Positions 1 through 8,950 are shown, numbered from the stretch's first letter. The stretch: DNA of 64,000 bases from Bradyrhizobium arachidis (GCF_024758505.1 NZ_CP077970.1:8821501-8885500), one strand, 5' to 3'. Numbers and translations: made by a program. Notes: generated by a model not told the origin, from the letters alone.

Positions 1-343
1 CGCGGTCCCAGCTCTCCTCACCGACCTCGACCACGCCGCCCATCTCGGCGATGCCGACATTGTTGTCGAGCACGTCGATGCGGCCGTAGGCCTTGAGGCA
101 CGCGGCGACCATCGCCTCGATGTCGGCCGCGCGCGCCACATCAGCGGTGAAGGCCGTGGCCTTGCCGCCCTCGCCGTTGATGATCTTTGCGGTCTCTTCT
201 GCCGCGGCCGCGTTGCGGTCGACGCAAAGCACCGACGCGCCCTGGCGCGCAAAGGTCACCGCGGTCGCCTTGCCGTTGCCCCAGCCCGGGCCGATCGAGC
301 CGGCACCCACCACCATCGCAACCTTGCCCTTGAGCCGATCCAT
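1..343 (-). CDS. SDR-family NAD(P)-dependent oxidoreductase, cut by the window edge
   Basis: The first 114 codons of a short-chain dehydrogenase/reductase read on the minus strand from an ATG at 343; the C-terminal half lies outside the window. The N-terminal dinucleotide-binding loop reads VGAGSIGPGWGNG, a glycine-rich Rossmann loop of slightly unusual spacing. It is followed by the acidic end of the second beta strand (LCVDRN), the FTADV turn and the DNNVGIAEMG strand that corresponds to the family NNAG motif. Catalytic Ser-Tyr-Lys residues would be beyond the edge, so the substrate cannot be guessed. The family assignment is secure and the activity is family knowledge only. Confidence 0.85.
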   Translation of the reverse strand, partial: MDRLKGKVAMVVGAGSIGPGWGNGKATAVTFARQGASVLCVDRNAAAAEETAKIINGEGGKATAFTADVARAADIEAMVAACLKAYGRIDVLDNNVGIAEMGGVVEVGEESWDR

Positions 344-371
344 CGCGTTTCTCTCCCTTGTTGTTGTCATT

Positions 372-440
372 GTAGCTCGGATGAGCGAAGCGATATCCGG
401 GAACGGCAGTCCCGGATTGCGCTTCACTTCATCCGAGCTA
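372..440. repeat. Palindromic intergenic repeat
   Basis: Two arms of about 29 bases, TAGCTCGGATGAGCG... at 372-400 and its near-complement ending ...CATCCGAGCTA at 411-440, face each other across a 10-base spacer between two minus-strand genes. The structure would form a long imperfect hairpin. It resembles dispersed palindromes common between genes in Bradyrhizobium; that link is from memory, not from a search. Confidence 0.7.
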
Positions 441-556
441 TGGCAAAACAGGGCTGCGGGAAGCAACCCTTCAGGCGCGAAACCATGGAACCGGACAGGT
501 GCGGCGTCGTGGCGCAGTCGCGCCGCGACCTGTCGCAAGCTCTGACTGGCAAGCCC

Positions 557-1051
557 TCAATTGAACGTCATGTCCATGCACTTGGAGATGTCGGAGCCGA
601 GCCCTGAGGAGATGATGATGCAGCCGCGGATCTTTTGCGTCGTGACGTCGGCAGCCCACACCGAATAACCGCCGGGACCGAAGAACGAGTTGGTGTTCGG
701 CGGTTCGGTCTCGGTGGCGTCGAAATCGTAATTGCCGTCGGTTTCGAAGATGCGCGGCTTCTTGGTGCAGCCGCCGTCGGTCTGCACGTTGATCACTTCC
801 TTATTGTCGCGGGTCAGCGCCAGCGAGACCTGGCAGCGGAAATATTCCGAGGTCTTGGCATTGAAGAGATAGGTGTAGGACCTGCAGGTCGCAGTATTGA
901 GCTTGCCTGGGGCAAGGCCGCGGCTGCACGAAATCCGCTGGTTGTGGCTGAGCTTGTACTCATCGGCCTCGGCGAGCGGGGCCAGCGTCACCAAAGACAG
1001 CGCGGCGGCCGAACAGATTTTAGCGACCTGATACATCCGAATCATCCCCAT
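557..1051 (-). CDS. Hypothetical exported protein
   Basis: A 164-residue protein of unknown function. The start is placed at the ATG at 1051 because an AGAAG purine run sits about seven bases upstream and the preferred reading then opens with a short basic stretch and a hydrophobic signal (ICSAAALSLVTLAPLAEA) ending near residue 30. Several cysteines in the mature part (CSRGL, CRSY, CQVS, GGCTKK, GCII, KCMDM) suggest a disulfide-stabilised periplasmic protein. A much longer open frame continues upstream but it has no signal, no binding site and runs antisense through the next gene, so it was not used. No domain was recognised. Confidence 0.7.
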   Translation of the reverse strand: MGMIRMYQVAKICSAAALSLVTLAPLAEADEYKLSHNQRISCSRGLAPGKLNTATCRSYTYLFNAKTSEYFRCQVSLALTRDNKEVINVQTDGGCTKKPRIFETDGNYDFDATETEPPNTNSFFGPGGYSVWAADVTTQKIRGCIIISSGLGSDISKCMDMTFN

Positions 1052-1232
1052 CGAACTTCTTCTGCAATTGCGTTTTAAACGGAAAGCGGAACATAGTCGC
1101 GAGGGGCCAAAGGGAAAATCACAAACTGCTGGGCAAGACGTGATGCGCTGCGACACGGGCGCGTATTGACCGGCAAACGTCGTTCGTGATTTGTTCAGAA
1201 CGGGCGGCCATCGGGTTGTGGGAGGGATGACG

Positions 1233-1538
1233 ATGACTGGAAGTCTGACGAAGGCATTTTTGACCGCAACTGTGCTGGGCGCGCTTGTCACGCCGGCGTT
1301 TGCGCAGACCGCCGCAACGCCCTGGGAGCTGAAGCCCGACATGGGTTACGCCTATGACAAGGAAGGCAAGACGCACTCCTACAAGATGGGCACCAGCAAT
1401 GCCGGCGAGCTGTTGAAGGGCGCCAAGAAGGTGCCGCGCGGCACGCTGTTCTTCATCGGCCAGAACGGCCAGCTCTACATGCGCAGCGGCCCCTATCTCG
1501 AGGGCGACGGGCGGTTCAAGTTCGGGCCGGATCAGTAA
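1233..1538 (+). CDS. Small exported hypothetical protein
   Basis: A 101-residue protein with a clear signal peptide (LTKAFLTATVLGALVTPAFA) and a mature part starting QTAATPWELKPDMGY. Two in-frame ATGs exist at 1227 and 1233. The ribosome binding site GGAGGG at 1221-1226 touches the first but is seven bases from the second, so 1233 was chosen. The mature part is rich in Lys, Gly and Tyr and has no recognisable domain. It is divergent from the preceding exported protein gene and is followed directly by a palindromic repeat that may serve as its 3' end. Confidence 0.7.
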   Translation: MTGSLTKAFLTATVLGALVTPAFAQTAATPWELKPDMGYAYDKEGKTHSYKMGTSNAGELLKGAKKVPRGTLFFIGQNGQLYMRSGPYLEGDGRFKFGPDQ

Positions 1539-1548
1539 AGACGGTCTC

Positions 1549-1662
1549 GTAGGGTGGGTTAGCGAAGCGTAACCCACCACTTCTGTCACCGCGGAAAATA
1601 AAGAGGTGGGTTTCGCCGAGCGGTTTACGCTACGCGCAATCCGCGGGGCTAACCCACCCTAC
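1549..1662. repeat. GTAGGGTGGGTTAG palindromic repeat, copy 1
   Basis: The 14-mer GTAGGGTGGGTTAG at 1549-1562 is matched by its exact reverse complement at 1649-1662, and the interior holds further nested inverted pieces (GCGAAGCG, GTAACCCACC). A second copy of the same element lies at 15466-15581. It sits between convergent genes and could end transcription from both sides. Confidence 0.8.
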
Positions 1663-1678
1663 CGCAACTCGCCAAAGG

Positions 1679-2893
1679 CTAAAACGCTCCCGCCAGCTCC
1701 CTTGCGCCGCCCTTGCTGCTGTTGCTGTCCATCCGCTCATCCGTCACCGCGAGCAGCTTTGCCACCGTGTTGTGGCGGATCGCGACCGGGTTGCGCTCGT
1801 AGCCGCCGCGCTGGAAGAAGTTCGAGGTCGGCACCTGCTCGCGCATTGCCTGCGGCATCGTCACCATGTCGAGCCCGGTGCCGTCGCCGGTGAGGTTCAT
1901 CATCTCGAGCTCGGCTGCGGAGAGCGGCCGCGTATAGCCCTTGGCGCGGGCGAACAGCACCGAGGTCAGGAGCTTGTGGGTCTGCAGCATCGGCCCGATG
2001 TCGATGTCGAGCACCATGGCATGCATGGCCCAGCCCTGCGCGGTGTTGCCGATCTTCTCGTGCTCCGACCAGGTGTCGGGCACCGACTTCGCATGCGCCA
2101 CCATTTTCTTCAGCACGCCGAGCTTGTGCTCGAGCGACTGGCGCGCCGGTCCCGAGGTCTTCGCCACCTTGTCGGCGAGGGCACGGATGAATTCGTGGCC
2201 TTGTTCGGCCAAGAGCTCGACGCTGTTGGTCGTCAGCAACTGGTTGTAGCCCATCGCGGTCGAGATGGCGCGCCGACCGCCATGCTCGATTCCCGCCTGC
2301 ACGTCGAAAGTGCCGGTGCCGCCAGTCTCGAACGAATAGACCCGCACTGCCTGTTCGCGCGTCAGCCCCGAGGCGAGTGCGTAGCGCGCATAGGCGCGCT
2401 TGAACTCGAGCTCGGTGCTCGGGCGCTGCGGCGTGAACTGATAAAGCTCCTGCGCCGCGCGCAGCAAATCGGAAACCACCGGAATTGGCTTTCGGACAGG
2501 ACGGTCCGGCGTTTCCTCAGGCTCTGGGTTCACGGGCCGCTTCGGCCCGTTGTAAAGCGGCGGATGCGTCAGCACGTAATCGTCGAGCATGACCTGCTGG
2601 CCGCTGCGCCGTTTGGCGTTGCGGGTTTTCCGCTTCTCCGAGATCTGGCTCCAATAGGCGCCGGCCTCCTCGTCGAAGGCGGCGCGCGCCTCCTGATATT
2701 CCTTCAGCTTGCGGCGATATTCGAGCACGGCCGGCGACGCCCCGCTTTGCGCAAAAAACTGCGACAAGAGCTGAGCGTTGGCATTGCTGACGGCGGGCGG
2801 AAGCGCAGCGGACTCACCGCCGCGCGCTGATGGCGCGAGCAGGGCGAGCGCGAGCGGAACCAACCTGATGACGTGTCGAATCGAATGATGCAT
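1679..2893 (-). CDS. Exported protein with a lysozyme-like fold signature, possible peptidoglycan hydrolase
   Basis: A 404-residue protein starting at the ATG at 2893 with an AGAGGG site upstream and a signal peptide cut near SARGG. Residues about 50-110 are charged and possibly coiled coil, followed by a Pro-rich linker. The segment YALASGLTREQAVRVYSFETGG and the later AMGYNQLLTTNS recall transglycosylase/lysozyme-like domains, where a Glu in a short helix (here in SFETGG) is catalytic. That resemblance is weak and by eye. The rest is helical with no known motif. A structural scaffold or an unrelated periplasmic protein remains possible. Confidence 0.7.
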   Translation of the reverse strand: MHHSIRHVIRLVPLALALLAPSARGGESAALPPAVSNANAQLLSQFFAQSGASPAVLEYRRKLKEYQEARAAFDEEAGAYWSQISEKRKTRNAKRRSGQQVMLDDYVLTHPPLYNGPKRPVNPEPEETPDRPVRKPIPVVSDLLRAAQELYQFTPQRPSTELEFKRAYARYALASGLTREQAVRVYSFETGGTGTFDVQAGIEHGGRRAISTAMGYNQLLTTNSVELLAEQGHEFIRALADKVAKTSGPARQSLEHKLGVLKKMVAHAKSVPDTWSEHEKIGNTAQGWAMHAMVLDIDIGPMLQTHKLLTSVLFARAKGYTRPLSAAELEMMNLTGDGTGLDMVTMPQAMREQVPTSNFFQRGGYERNPVAIRHNTVAKLLAVTDERMDSNSSKGGARELAGAF

Positions 2894-2949
2894 GGCGCCC
2901 TCTTAGCAAGCATCCGGTAACCGTCACGTTAACGCGCCGTTTACCATCG

Positions 2950-3579
2950 TCACTTCCAGGCAAACACCGGCTGTTCCAGCTCGCTGACGCGGGTTGCGCG
3001 CCCCGCCAGCACCTCGCGGAACTGGTAGATCAGGGCCGCGGTCGGGGCGTGGATCAGGCTGCCCTGATGATGAAAGCGGATCACCCGCCGCGCGCTTTCG
3101 GGGATCGCGATGAAGTCGAAGGCGTCCTCGCGCTCGATGGTGTCGAGGCCAATGCGGTGGACGGAGGCGACCTCCTGCGGGTTCGGCACGATCGCCGCAC
3201 TGTCAGCAGCCCAGACCACGACCGGCGTGATCAGATAGCCCGAGCGGGTCGGATAATCGTCGAGCGTACCGAGCACCGCATCCTCGCCAAGCCGCAACCC
3301 GAGTTCCTCGTCGAGCTCGCGCAGCGCCGCCTCGACCGGCGTCTCGCCCTCGTCACATCGCCCGCCAGGCAAGGCCCATTGGCCGCGATGCGCGCGCAGG
3401 CTCGATGCGCGCAGCGTCAACAGGAACGCAGTGTCGCTCCCCCGTCCCGATGCGGTCAGCGCCACCGCGACTGCGGCACGCTTCAGCGCCCTCGGCTGCG
3501 CAGCATCCGGCGCGCGCGTAAAACTCGCGCAGGCTTTGGCGATATTCCGCCTTGTGGCATCGTCGAACGGTCTCATCAT
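2950..3579 (-). CDS. Nudix hydrolase, CoA pyrophosphatase-like
   Basis: A 209-residue Nudix enzyme. The Nudix box occupies residues 73-95 (GRCDEGETPVEAALRELDEELGL) and keeps the GX5EX7REXXEEXG pattern, which binds the divalent metal and catalyses cleavage of nucleoside-diphosphate-linked substrates. The preceding RGQWALPGG and the YLITPVV strand are as in the NudL/CoA-pyrophosphatase branch, so CoA or a derivative is the likeliest substrate, though this is inference. Two adjacent ATGs (3579 and 3576) could start it. It is divergent from the thioesterase gene downstream, 68 bases away; an acyl-CoA-related link between the two is attractive but unproven. Confidence 0.88.
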   Translation of the reverse strand: MMRPFDDATRRNIAKACASFTRAPDAAQPRALKRAAVAVALTASGRGSDTAFLLTLRASSLRAHRGQWALPGGRCDEGETPVEAALRELDEELGLRLGEDAVLGTLDDYPTRSGYLITPVVVWAADSAAIVPNPQEVASVHRIGLDTIEREDAFDFIAIPESARRVIRFHHQGSLIHAPTAALIYQFREVLAGRATRVSELEQPVFAWK

Positions 3580-3647
3580 GCTTGACTACACCAGTCAGGC
3601 GCTCGATGAAATGAGGCCAGGATGCCCGCTGACAGACGGAAGAGGAC

Positions 3648-4073
3648 ATGATCGACAAGGCCGCCGCAAAGCTGAAGTCCGACGGCTGGACCATTCTGGA
3701 GACCACCGGCTTCATGCATCTGGTCGGCCCGCTCTGGGAGCGCAAGGTCGACGGTCACCATGAATTCGCGCTCGCGACGCAGGACAAGCATCACAACCGC
3801 CGCGGCATGGTGCAGGGCGGCGTCATGATGACCTTTGCCGACCGCACCTGCGGCATGACCGCCCGCTACGTCTCCGGCAAGGAGTACATGGCGACGGTGC
3901 AGCTCGATACGCATTTCGTCGAGGCCGGCAAGATCGGCGACATCCTGATCTCCCGCCCCCGCGTGGTGCGCTCGACCCGCAGCCTCATCTTCATGAGCAC
4001 CGAAGTCACCGTCGACGACCGCTGCATCGTGATGGCGAACGGTGTGTTCAAGATTTTGAAGGGGCCGGCGTAG
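3648..4073 (+). CDS. PaaI-family hotdog thioesterase
   Basis: A 141-residue single hotdog-fold protein of the PaaI/YbgC-like thioesterase family, which hydrolyses acyl-CoA thioesters in the cytoplasm. The signature HNRRGMVQGGVMMTFAD at residues 49-65 is the helix-capping segment carrying the usual Asn and Asp/Gly active-site positions, and the strand QLDTHFVEAGKIGD is the typical central hotdog strand. An AGAGGAC site lies directly before the ATG at 3648. The native acyl group cannot be read from the sequence. Confidence 0.87.
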   Translation: MIDKAAAKLKSDGWTILETTGFMHLVGPLWERKVDGHHEFALATQDKHHNRRGMVQGGVMMTFADRTCGMTARYVSGKEYMATVQLDTHFVEAGKIGDILISRPRVVRSTRSLIFMSTEVTVDDRCIVMANGVFKILKGPA

Positions 4074-4117
4074 CTTGCCGTGGTCAGGCTGCGACCGCTG
4101 CAAACCACACCCTCCGC

Positions 4118-4220
4118 TGTCATTCCCCGCGAAGGCGGGGAATCCAGTACGCCGCAGCCTCTCGATTGAACCTCAGCCGTCTCGGAGTACTGGATCGCCC
4201 GATCAAGTCGGGCGATGACA
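4118..4220. repeat. Two-hairpin palindromic repeat
   Basis: Outer arms TGTCAT...ATCCAGTA (4118-4149) and TACTGGAT...ATGACA (4189-4220) pair with each other. Each arm also contains its own small hairpin: TCCCCGC with GCGGGGA in the left arm and CGCCCGA with TCGGGCG in the right. The fold is therefore branched. Together with the next palindrome it fills the whole gap between the thioesterase and the aldo/keto reductase genes (4074-4377); no gene is seen there. Confidence 0.75.
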
Positions 4221-4249
4221 GTTGAGAGTGTCGCAGGCAGCTTGCCCCT

Positions 4250-4330
4250 CGTCATTGCGAGCGCAGCGAAGCAATCCAGAGCCTTTCAGCGGATGCAGTC
4301 CTGGATTGCTTCGCTGCGCTCGCAATGACG
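4250..4330. repeat. Perfect 30-bp inverted repeat
   Basis: The 30-base arm beginning CGTCATTGCGAGCGCAGCGA at 4250-4279 is repeated as an exact reverse complement at 4301-4330 across a 21-base loop. This is the strongest palindrome in the window. It lies 48 bases upstream of the aldo/keto reductase start, so it could be a transcription terminator for the thioesterase unit or a mobile palindromic unit. Confidence 0.85.
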
Positions 4331-4377
4331 GTGGTAGGCAGCTATGCTCCGCCACAACAAACCTCGAGGACCCGCCC

Positions 4378-5400
4378 ATGCAATACCGCCAGCTCGGCCG
4401 CAGCGGCCTGAAAGTGTCGCAGATCTGCCTCGGTACGATGATGTTCGGCGGGCCGACGGATGAGGCGACCTCAGTGCGGATCATCGCGAAAGCGCGCGAG
4501 GCCGGGGTCAATTTCATCGACACGGCGGATGCGTATTCGAACGGCGGCTCGGAAGAAGTGGTAGGCCGCGCCATCGCCGACAACCGGCGGGCCTGGGTGC
4601 TCGCGACAAAACTCGCCAACCCCATGAACAATGATATGGGCAACGATCCCAATCGCAGCGGGCTGTCGCGGCGCTGGGTGTTGCAGGCGGCGGATGAAAG
4701 CCTCAAGCGGCTCGGGACCGACGCCATCGACATCTACTATCTGCACAAGGAGGACCATTCGACGCCGCTTGAGGAGACGGTGCGCGCGATGGGCGATCTG
4801 ATCCGCTCGGGCAAGGTGCGCTATTTCGGCGTCTCGAATTACCGCGCCTGGCGCGTCGCGGAGATCTGCAACATCTGCGACAACATCGGCATCGACCGCC
4901 CCGTGGTGAGCCAGCCCTATTACAACGCGATGAACCGCATGCCCGAGGTCGAGCATTTCCCGGCCTGTGGCTTTTACGGCCTCGGCATCGTGCCCTACAG
5001 CCCGCTGGCGCGCGGCGTGCTCACCGGGAAATACCGCCCCGACGCGCCGCCGGACAAGGAGACGCGCGCCGGGCGCAACGACACGCGCATGATGCAGACT
5101 GAGTGGCGGCCGGAATCGCTGGCGCTCGCGCAGGAGATCAAGACCCACGCGGAGAAGTGCGGCATCACCGCCGGGCAGTTTGCCGTGTCCTGGGTGTTGA
5201 ATTCGTCCTTCGTCACGTCAGTCATCGCAGGCCCGCGCACCGAAGCGCAGTGGGACGACTACATAAGCGCGCTCGATTACCGCTTCACCGCCGAAGACGA
5301 AGCGCTGATCGACCGCCTGGTGACGCCGGGTCATCCCTCGACGCCAGGCTACAACGATCCGGCCTATCCGATCGAGGGACGGCGCGCACGGACGGCGTGA
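4378..5400 (+). CDS. Aldo/keto reductase
   Basis: A 340-residue NADPH-dependent aldo/keto reductase (TIM barrel). The catalytic tetrad is visible: Asp48 and Tyr53 in FIDTADAYSNGGSE, Lys78 in LATKLAN and His123 in YYLHKED. The opening MQYRQLGRSGLKVSQICLGT is characteristic of the YajO/Tas-like branch that reduces aldehydes and small ketones. The ATG at 4378 is preceded by GAGGA at 4366-4370. The gene is followed after ten bases by the TPR protein gene with its own AGGAGG site, so the two probably share a transcript. Confidence 0.92.
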   Translation: MQYRQLGRSGLKVSQICLGTMMFGGPTDEATSVRIIAKAREAGVNFIDTADAYSNGGSEEVVGRAIADNRRAWVLATKLANPMNNDMGNDPNRSGLSRRWVLQAADESLKRLGTDAIDIYYLHKEDHSTPLEETVRAMGDLIRSGKVRYFGVSNYRAWRVAEICNICDNIGIDRPVVSQPYYNAMNRMPEVEHFPACGFYGLGIVPYSPLARGVLTGKYRPDAPPDKETRAGRNDTRMMQTEWRPESLALAQEIKTHAEKCGITAGQFAVSWVLNSSFVTSVIAGPRTEAQWDDYISALDYRFTAEDEALIDRLVTPGHPSTPGYNDPAYPIEGRRARTA

Positions 5401-5410
5401 TGAGGAGGTC

Positions 5411-6727
5411 ATGATGGCGCACGAGGACCGCTACGGACTTTTGATCTCGACATCGTCTGACAAGGCCGCATCAGCCTATCGCGAAGGCGTGGACCTCCTG
5501 CTCGCAGGCTGGACCGGCGCGGCTGATACGCTGGAGCGCGCGATCGATGCCGATCCCGACTTTGCACTGCCGCACATCGCCCGCGCCCGCCTGCATGCCT
5601 TCTACCAGCAGGGTGATCTCGCCCGGAAGAAAGCGGCGACCGCACGCGAGCTCGTCGCCAGGCGCGGCGACGCGCGCGAGCGCGCGCATGTTGAGGCGCT
5701 GGCGCTCGCTGTCGAGGGGCGGCTGCCCGAGGCGCTCGCTGCCACCCTGAAGCACATCGAGGCTTGGCCCCGCGATGCGCTGGTCATGGCGATGCCGCTC
5801 GGTGCGTTCGGCCTGTTTGCGTTCTCCGGCATGGCCGATCACGACCAGGCCCGGCAGGATCTGTGCGAGCGCGTCGCGCATCATTATGGCGAGGATTGGT
5901 GGTTCCTCACGCTCCACGGCTGGGCGCTGACCGAGAATGGCAATGTCGCGCGTGGCCGTCCCATGACCGAGCGCGGCTTCGATCTCAGGCGCGCGAACGC
6001 GCATGGCGCACACGCCGTGCTGCACGCGATGTTCGAGGACGGCTCGATCGAGGCAGCCGACCGGCTGGTCGACGAATGGATCCCCACTTACGACCGCGCC
6101 GGCATTTTGCACGGCCACATCCGCTGGCATCAGGCGCTCGGCGCGCTCGAGCATGGCGACGCCACGCGTGCGCTCGCGATCTACGCCGACGTGCTCCAGC
6201 CGACTGCGACACAGGCGCCGCCGCTCAACGCCATCACCGACGGTGCCTCGCTGCTGTGGCGGCTCAACGCTTACGGCCACACCGTGCCGAAGGCGCTGTG
6301 GGCCGAGGCCGACAGCGCCGCGCAAAAACTGTTTCCAAAATCGGGGTTGCCGTTCGCCGACGTCCACATGGCGCTGTTCGCGGCCGCGACGCAAAACCAG
6401 GAGGCGCTGGCGACGCGCCTTGCCGTGATCGAGCAGCGCGTCGCCGAGGGCAAGCTGCCGGCCGGCCCCGTGGTGCCGGCGATCTGCCGTGCGATGCAGG
6501 CCTTTGCCGACGAGGATTTTGCAGCTTGCGTGCGCGCACTGACCCCTGTGCTGTCAGAGGTCGTGCGCATCGGCGGCAGCCACGCGCAGCGCGAGCTGAT
6601 CGAGGATACTTTTCTCGTCGCGCTGATGCGTAGCGGCGAACTTGCACGCGCCCGCGCGCTGCTCGACGCCCGCCTCCACCGCCGGCCCTCCCTGCGCGAT
6701 ACGCGCTGGCAGGCGGCGTTCGCCTGA
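5411..6727 (+). CDS. TTC38-like tetratricopeptide repeat protein
   Basis: A 438-residue all-helical cytoplasmic protein built of degenerate TPR-like helix pairs, for example AADTLERAIDADPDFALPHIARARLHAFY near the N-terminus. The arrangement with the HYGEDWWFLTLHGWALTENG and NAHGAHAVLHAMFEDG blocks is that of the TTC38 family, whose molecular role is not known. No signal or membrane segment is present. The start is the ATG at 5411 (another at 5414), four bases after AGGAGG. It lies ten bases behind the aldo/keto reductase gene and is likely co-transcribed with it. Confidence 0.85.
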   Translation: MMAHEDRYGLLISTSSDKAASAYREGVDLLLAGWTGAADTLERAIDADPDFALPHIARARLHAFYQQGDLARKKAATARELVARRGDARERAHVEALALAVEGRLPEALAATLKHIEAWPRDALVMAMPLGAFGLFAFSGMADHDQARQDLCERVAHHYGEDWWFLTLHGWALTENGNVARGRPMTERGFDLRRANAHGAHAVLHAMFEDGSIEAADRLVDEWIPTYDRAGILHGHIRWHQALGALEHGDATRALAIYADVLQPTATQAPPLNAITDGASLLWRLNAYGHTVPKALWAEADSAAQKLFPKSGLPFADVHMALFAAATQNQEALATRLAVIEQRVAEGKLPAGPVVPAICRAMQAFADEDFAACVRALTPVLSEVVRIGGSHAQRELIEDTFLVALMRSGELARARALLDARLHRRPSLRDTRWQAAFA

Positions 6728-6748
6728 GGCAGGATGGAGAGGTCGCTT

Positions 6749-7216
6749 CTAGGCGGCGCCCAGCCGCTGCCGCGCAGCACTCGTGTCGGGGACGGCGGCG
6801 GAGACACCGGCCTTGCCGAGACCAAACGCCGGCATGCCGCTATAGATCGCCTCGTAATCGCCGGCCCGGACCCGATAGGTTTCGTGCCAGATGCCGACGT
6901 CGCCGCGCGTCTCCTTCATGCGCCTGTTGAAATCGACCCACGCCGGCCAATGCAACGCATCGCGATTCCTGGCGTAGCGTTCGAGATGATCGAAGCTGCG
7001 CCAATATTGCACGATGATCTTGCTGAGCCCGGTGTGGCCGAGAAAGCCGACGTCGGGCGGGGCTGCTTCCAGTTCCTTCAGCATTTTCGGCATGGCCCGG
7101 GCAACCGGCAGCCACTTGTGGACGGCCCAGGGCTTGTTTATGCGCATGCCGATAAGGAAGACCACGAAGTCGCCCTCGATCCGACCGGTCACGCGGCTGG
7201 GGATGATTTCGGTCAT
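6749..7216 (-). CDS. DUF4188-family protein
   Basis: A 155-residue cytoplasmic protein starting at the ATG at 7216, with GAGGGG about seven bases upstream. The segments [40 protein letters not shown] and [13 protein letters not shown] match the DUF4188 family, a group with a dimeric alpha-beta barrel fold whose reaction is uncharacterised. A longer frame that begins at 7312 was rejected because the extra stretch lacks family similarity. Its end lies 21 bases from the stop of the convergent TPR gene. Confidence 0.82.
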   Translation of the reverse strand: MTEIIPSRVTGRIEGDFVVFLIGMRINKPWAVHKWLPVARAMPKMLKELEAAPPDVGFLGHTGLSKIIVQYWRSFDHLERYARNRDALHWPAWVDFNRRMKETRGDVGIWHETYRVRAGDYEAIYSGMPAFGLGKAGVSAAVPDTSAARQRLGAA

Positions 7217-7473
7217 GGGACGCCCCTCAATGGCGGGAAAAGACTGCCGGACCGCGCTCGCAGCGACAAGCCCTGCCACGAAAAAAACACGCCCTTCCCG
7301 ACAGGTGCGCACCGGGACAGGATGCGGCGATCAGGCGAATCGCAGGACGTGGCCAAGGCGCGGTGGTATTCCAGGCAATGGGCTTCGCACGACAAACAAG
7401 ATCGCAACCATTTGCGGGTTGGATGGTTGATGCACGGAACTTTTCCGCCCGCGGAAATCGCCGACCTCGTCCC

Positions 7474-8055
7474 ATGATGCGCCTTTGCCGACCGGCCCTG
7501 GCCGCAACCCTGATCGCGCTTGCGGGCCCCGCTTGGGCGGGCCCGGGCGACTCCGCCTCTGCCGTCAATCCCCCGGCGCAGCAGAACGCCATCATCGACC
7601 TGCTCGCGCTGATGTCGGGCAAGTGCACGACGCTAAGAATCGCCGGGCGCGATTTCGCCTGCAAGGTGGTCGCCTACGCGCATGGCGACAAGGGCCGCGT
7701 CAACTTCGCCGTCGCCGTCGACGATCCCTCCGACGAGAACCACGTCGTCTCCTTCTCCGGCGAGAACGGCAAGCGCGCCGACGACAATTCCTACGAGCTG
7801 CCGATCGACCGCATGCTGCTCAACTCCAAGGACCGGCCCAAGGTGGACGGCCTGCCTGTGCCGGCGGAGCAGGCCTCGAAAGGCGTCTGCCGCCAGACCG
7901 GCAATTTCGCCGCCAGGAAGGTCTCCGACATCACCTGCTCTGCGACCGACACCGAGGGACGCAAATACGAGCTGCTGTTCGTCTCCGACGGCAGGCCGGC
8001 GAGCGTACGCCGCGTGCGCCAATCCGCGCCGTCGATCCAGGATCCGTTCAAATAG
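7474..8055 (+). CDS. Exported hypothetical protein
   Basis: A 193-residue protein with a signal peptide (RPALAATLIALAGPAWAG, cut near residue 23). The mature part has three cysteines (GKCTT, FACKVV, KGVCRQ, DITCS counts four in all) spaced as in two disulfides, and no known domain. The frame is open upstream but the twin ATG at 7474/7477 is the first start that places the signal at the N-terminus. The ribosome binding site is weak. The gene is followed after 49 bases by the DUF3088 gene on the same strand. Confidence 0.72.
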   Translation: MMRLCRPALAATLIALAGPAWAGPGDSASAVNPPAQQNAIIDLLALMSGKCTTLRIAGRDFACKVVAYAHGDKGRVNFAVAVDDPSDENHVVSFSGENGKRADDNSYELPIDRMLLNSKDRPKVDGLPVPAEQASKGVCRQTGNFAARKVSDITCSATDTEGRKYELLFVSDGRPASVRRVRQSAPSIQDPFK

Positions 8056-8104
8056 CCATTCGCTCGCCCTCGTCCGGAGCGACATCGCAACCGCGGAGGC
8101 TTGA

Positions 8105-8452
8105 ATGACGCGCGATCGTCTCTTCCTGCTCAGCCCAGATTTCCTTGATCCTGCCTATCCCGGCCAGCGCTTCTATTGCTGGCACTGCGCGCTGATCGAG
8201 GGCGTGCTTGCTTCGTTTCCTGCGCTCGCCGGATCGATCGACGTCGTGCGCGTCGCGTGGCCGCGGCCGCGATTGGCCGTGCTTGCCGCCGTCGGCGAGG
8301 AGAACCAGTCACTGCCGCTGCTGGTTCTGGCGGAGGGTGCGACGTCGGCTCATCAGACCGGAAGCCACGAGGGACGCGCCCTTATCGCGGACAAGGACGG
8401 CATTCTTGCTGCGCTCGCCGAGCGGCATGGATTTCCAATTCCGCATCCCTGA
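8105..8452 (+). CDS. DUF3088-family thioredoxin-fold protein
   Basis: A 115-residue cytoplasmic protein of the DUF3088 family. The segment YPGQRFYCWHCALIEGVL near residue 20 carries a CWHC pair at the position of the thioredoxin CXXC, and VRVAWPRPR followed by QSLPLLVLA matches the later strands of the fold. Family members are uncharacterised; a redox or glutathione-S-transferase-like role is inferred from the CXXC. It overlaps nothing and has a modest upstream AGG. Confidence 0.8.
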   Translation: MTRDRLFLLSPDFLDPAYPGQRFYCWHCALIEGVLASFPALAGSIDVVRVAWPRPRLAVLAAVGEENQSLPLLVLAEGATSAHQTGSHEGRALIADKDGILAALAERHGFPIPHP

Positions 8453-8620
8453 GCTGTCCGCGTCAATTCGACGCTGACACGCGCGCAAACGAAGCGGCGC
8501 ATCGTCGCAGCACTGCGATTTTCCGCGAAATCCTGGCCGTCTGTCGATTTCTTAATCTGCATCGCCGGAACGCGCGCGGCGCACGGTCGTTGTCGCCCTA
8601 CATTCAACTGGAGTGACGAA

Positions 8621-8944
8621 ATGAAGAATCTCGTTGTCGCGATGGCTGTCGGTGCTGCGGTGCTTGCCGGTGGATCTGCGGCGAACGCCGCCAGCAACGT
8701 CAAGGCCAAGCCCGGTGCGCAGGCGCATCCATCGCAAGCGAATCGATCGACCGACTTCAGCGCGCGCCACCGCCATCATCACTGGCATGGCCACCACCAT
8801 TGGCGGCACCATGGCTATTACCGTCCGCACTATCGCAGCTACGGCTACTATCCGCGCTCCTACGGCTATTACGGCGGCGGGCCGTACGGCTACTATGGCG
8901 GCGGTCCAGGCGTGAGCTTCAGCTTCGGGGGCGGCCGCTGGTAA
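8621..8944 (+). CDS. Small exported His/Tyr/Gly-rich protein
   Basis: A 107-residue protein with a signal peptide (MKNLVVAMAVGAAVLAGGSAANA). The mature part begins with a basic stretch, then a histidine cluster (HRHHHWHGHHHWRHHGYY) and a C-terminal block of repeated SYGYYGGGP units. The histidine cluster could bind metal such as zinc or nickel, and Gly/Tyr repeats are typical of surface or envelope proteins of rhizobia, but neither is shown. GGAG lies ten bases before the ATG. A good intrinsic terminator follows at once. Confidence 0.75.
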   Translation: MKNLVVAMAVGAAVLAGGSAANAASNVKAKPGAQAHPSQANRSTDFSARHRHHHWHGHHHWRHHGYYRPHYRSYGYYPRSYGYYGGGPYGYYGGGPGVSFSFGGGRW

Positions 8945-8950
8945 TTGAAA

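Noticed and set aside
1052..1342. N-terminal extension of the exported protein encoded at 557-1051
   Set aside because: The extension has no binding site, hides the signal peptide and overlaps the divergent gene at 1233.
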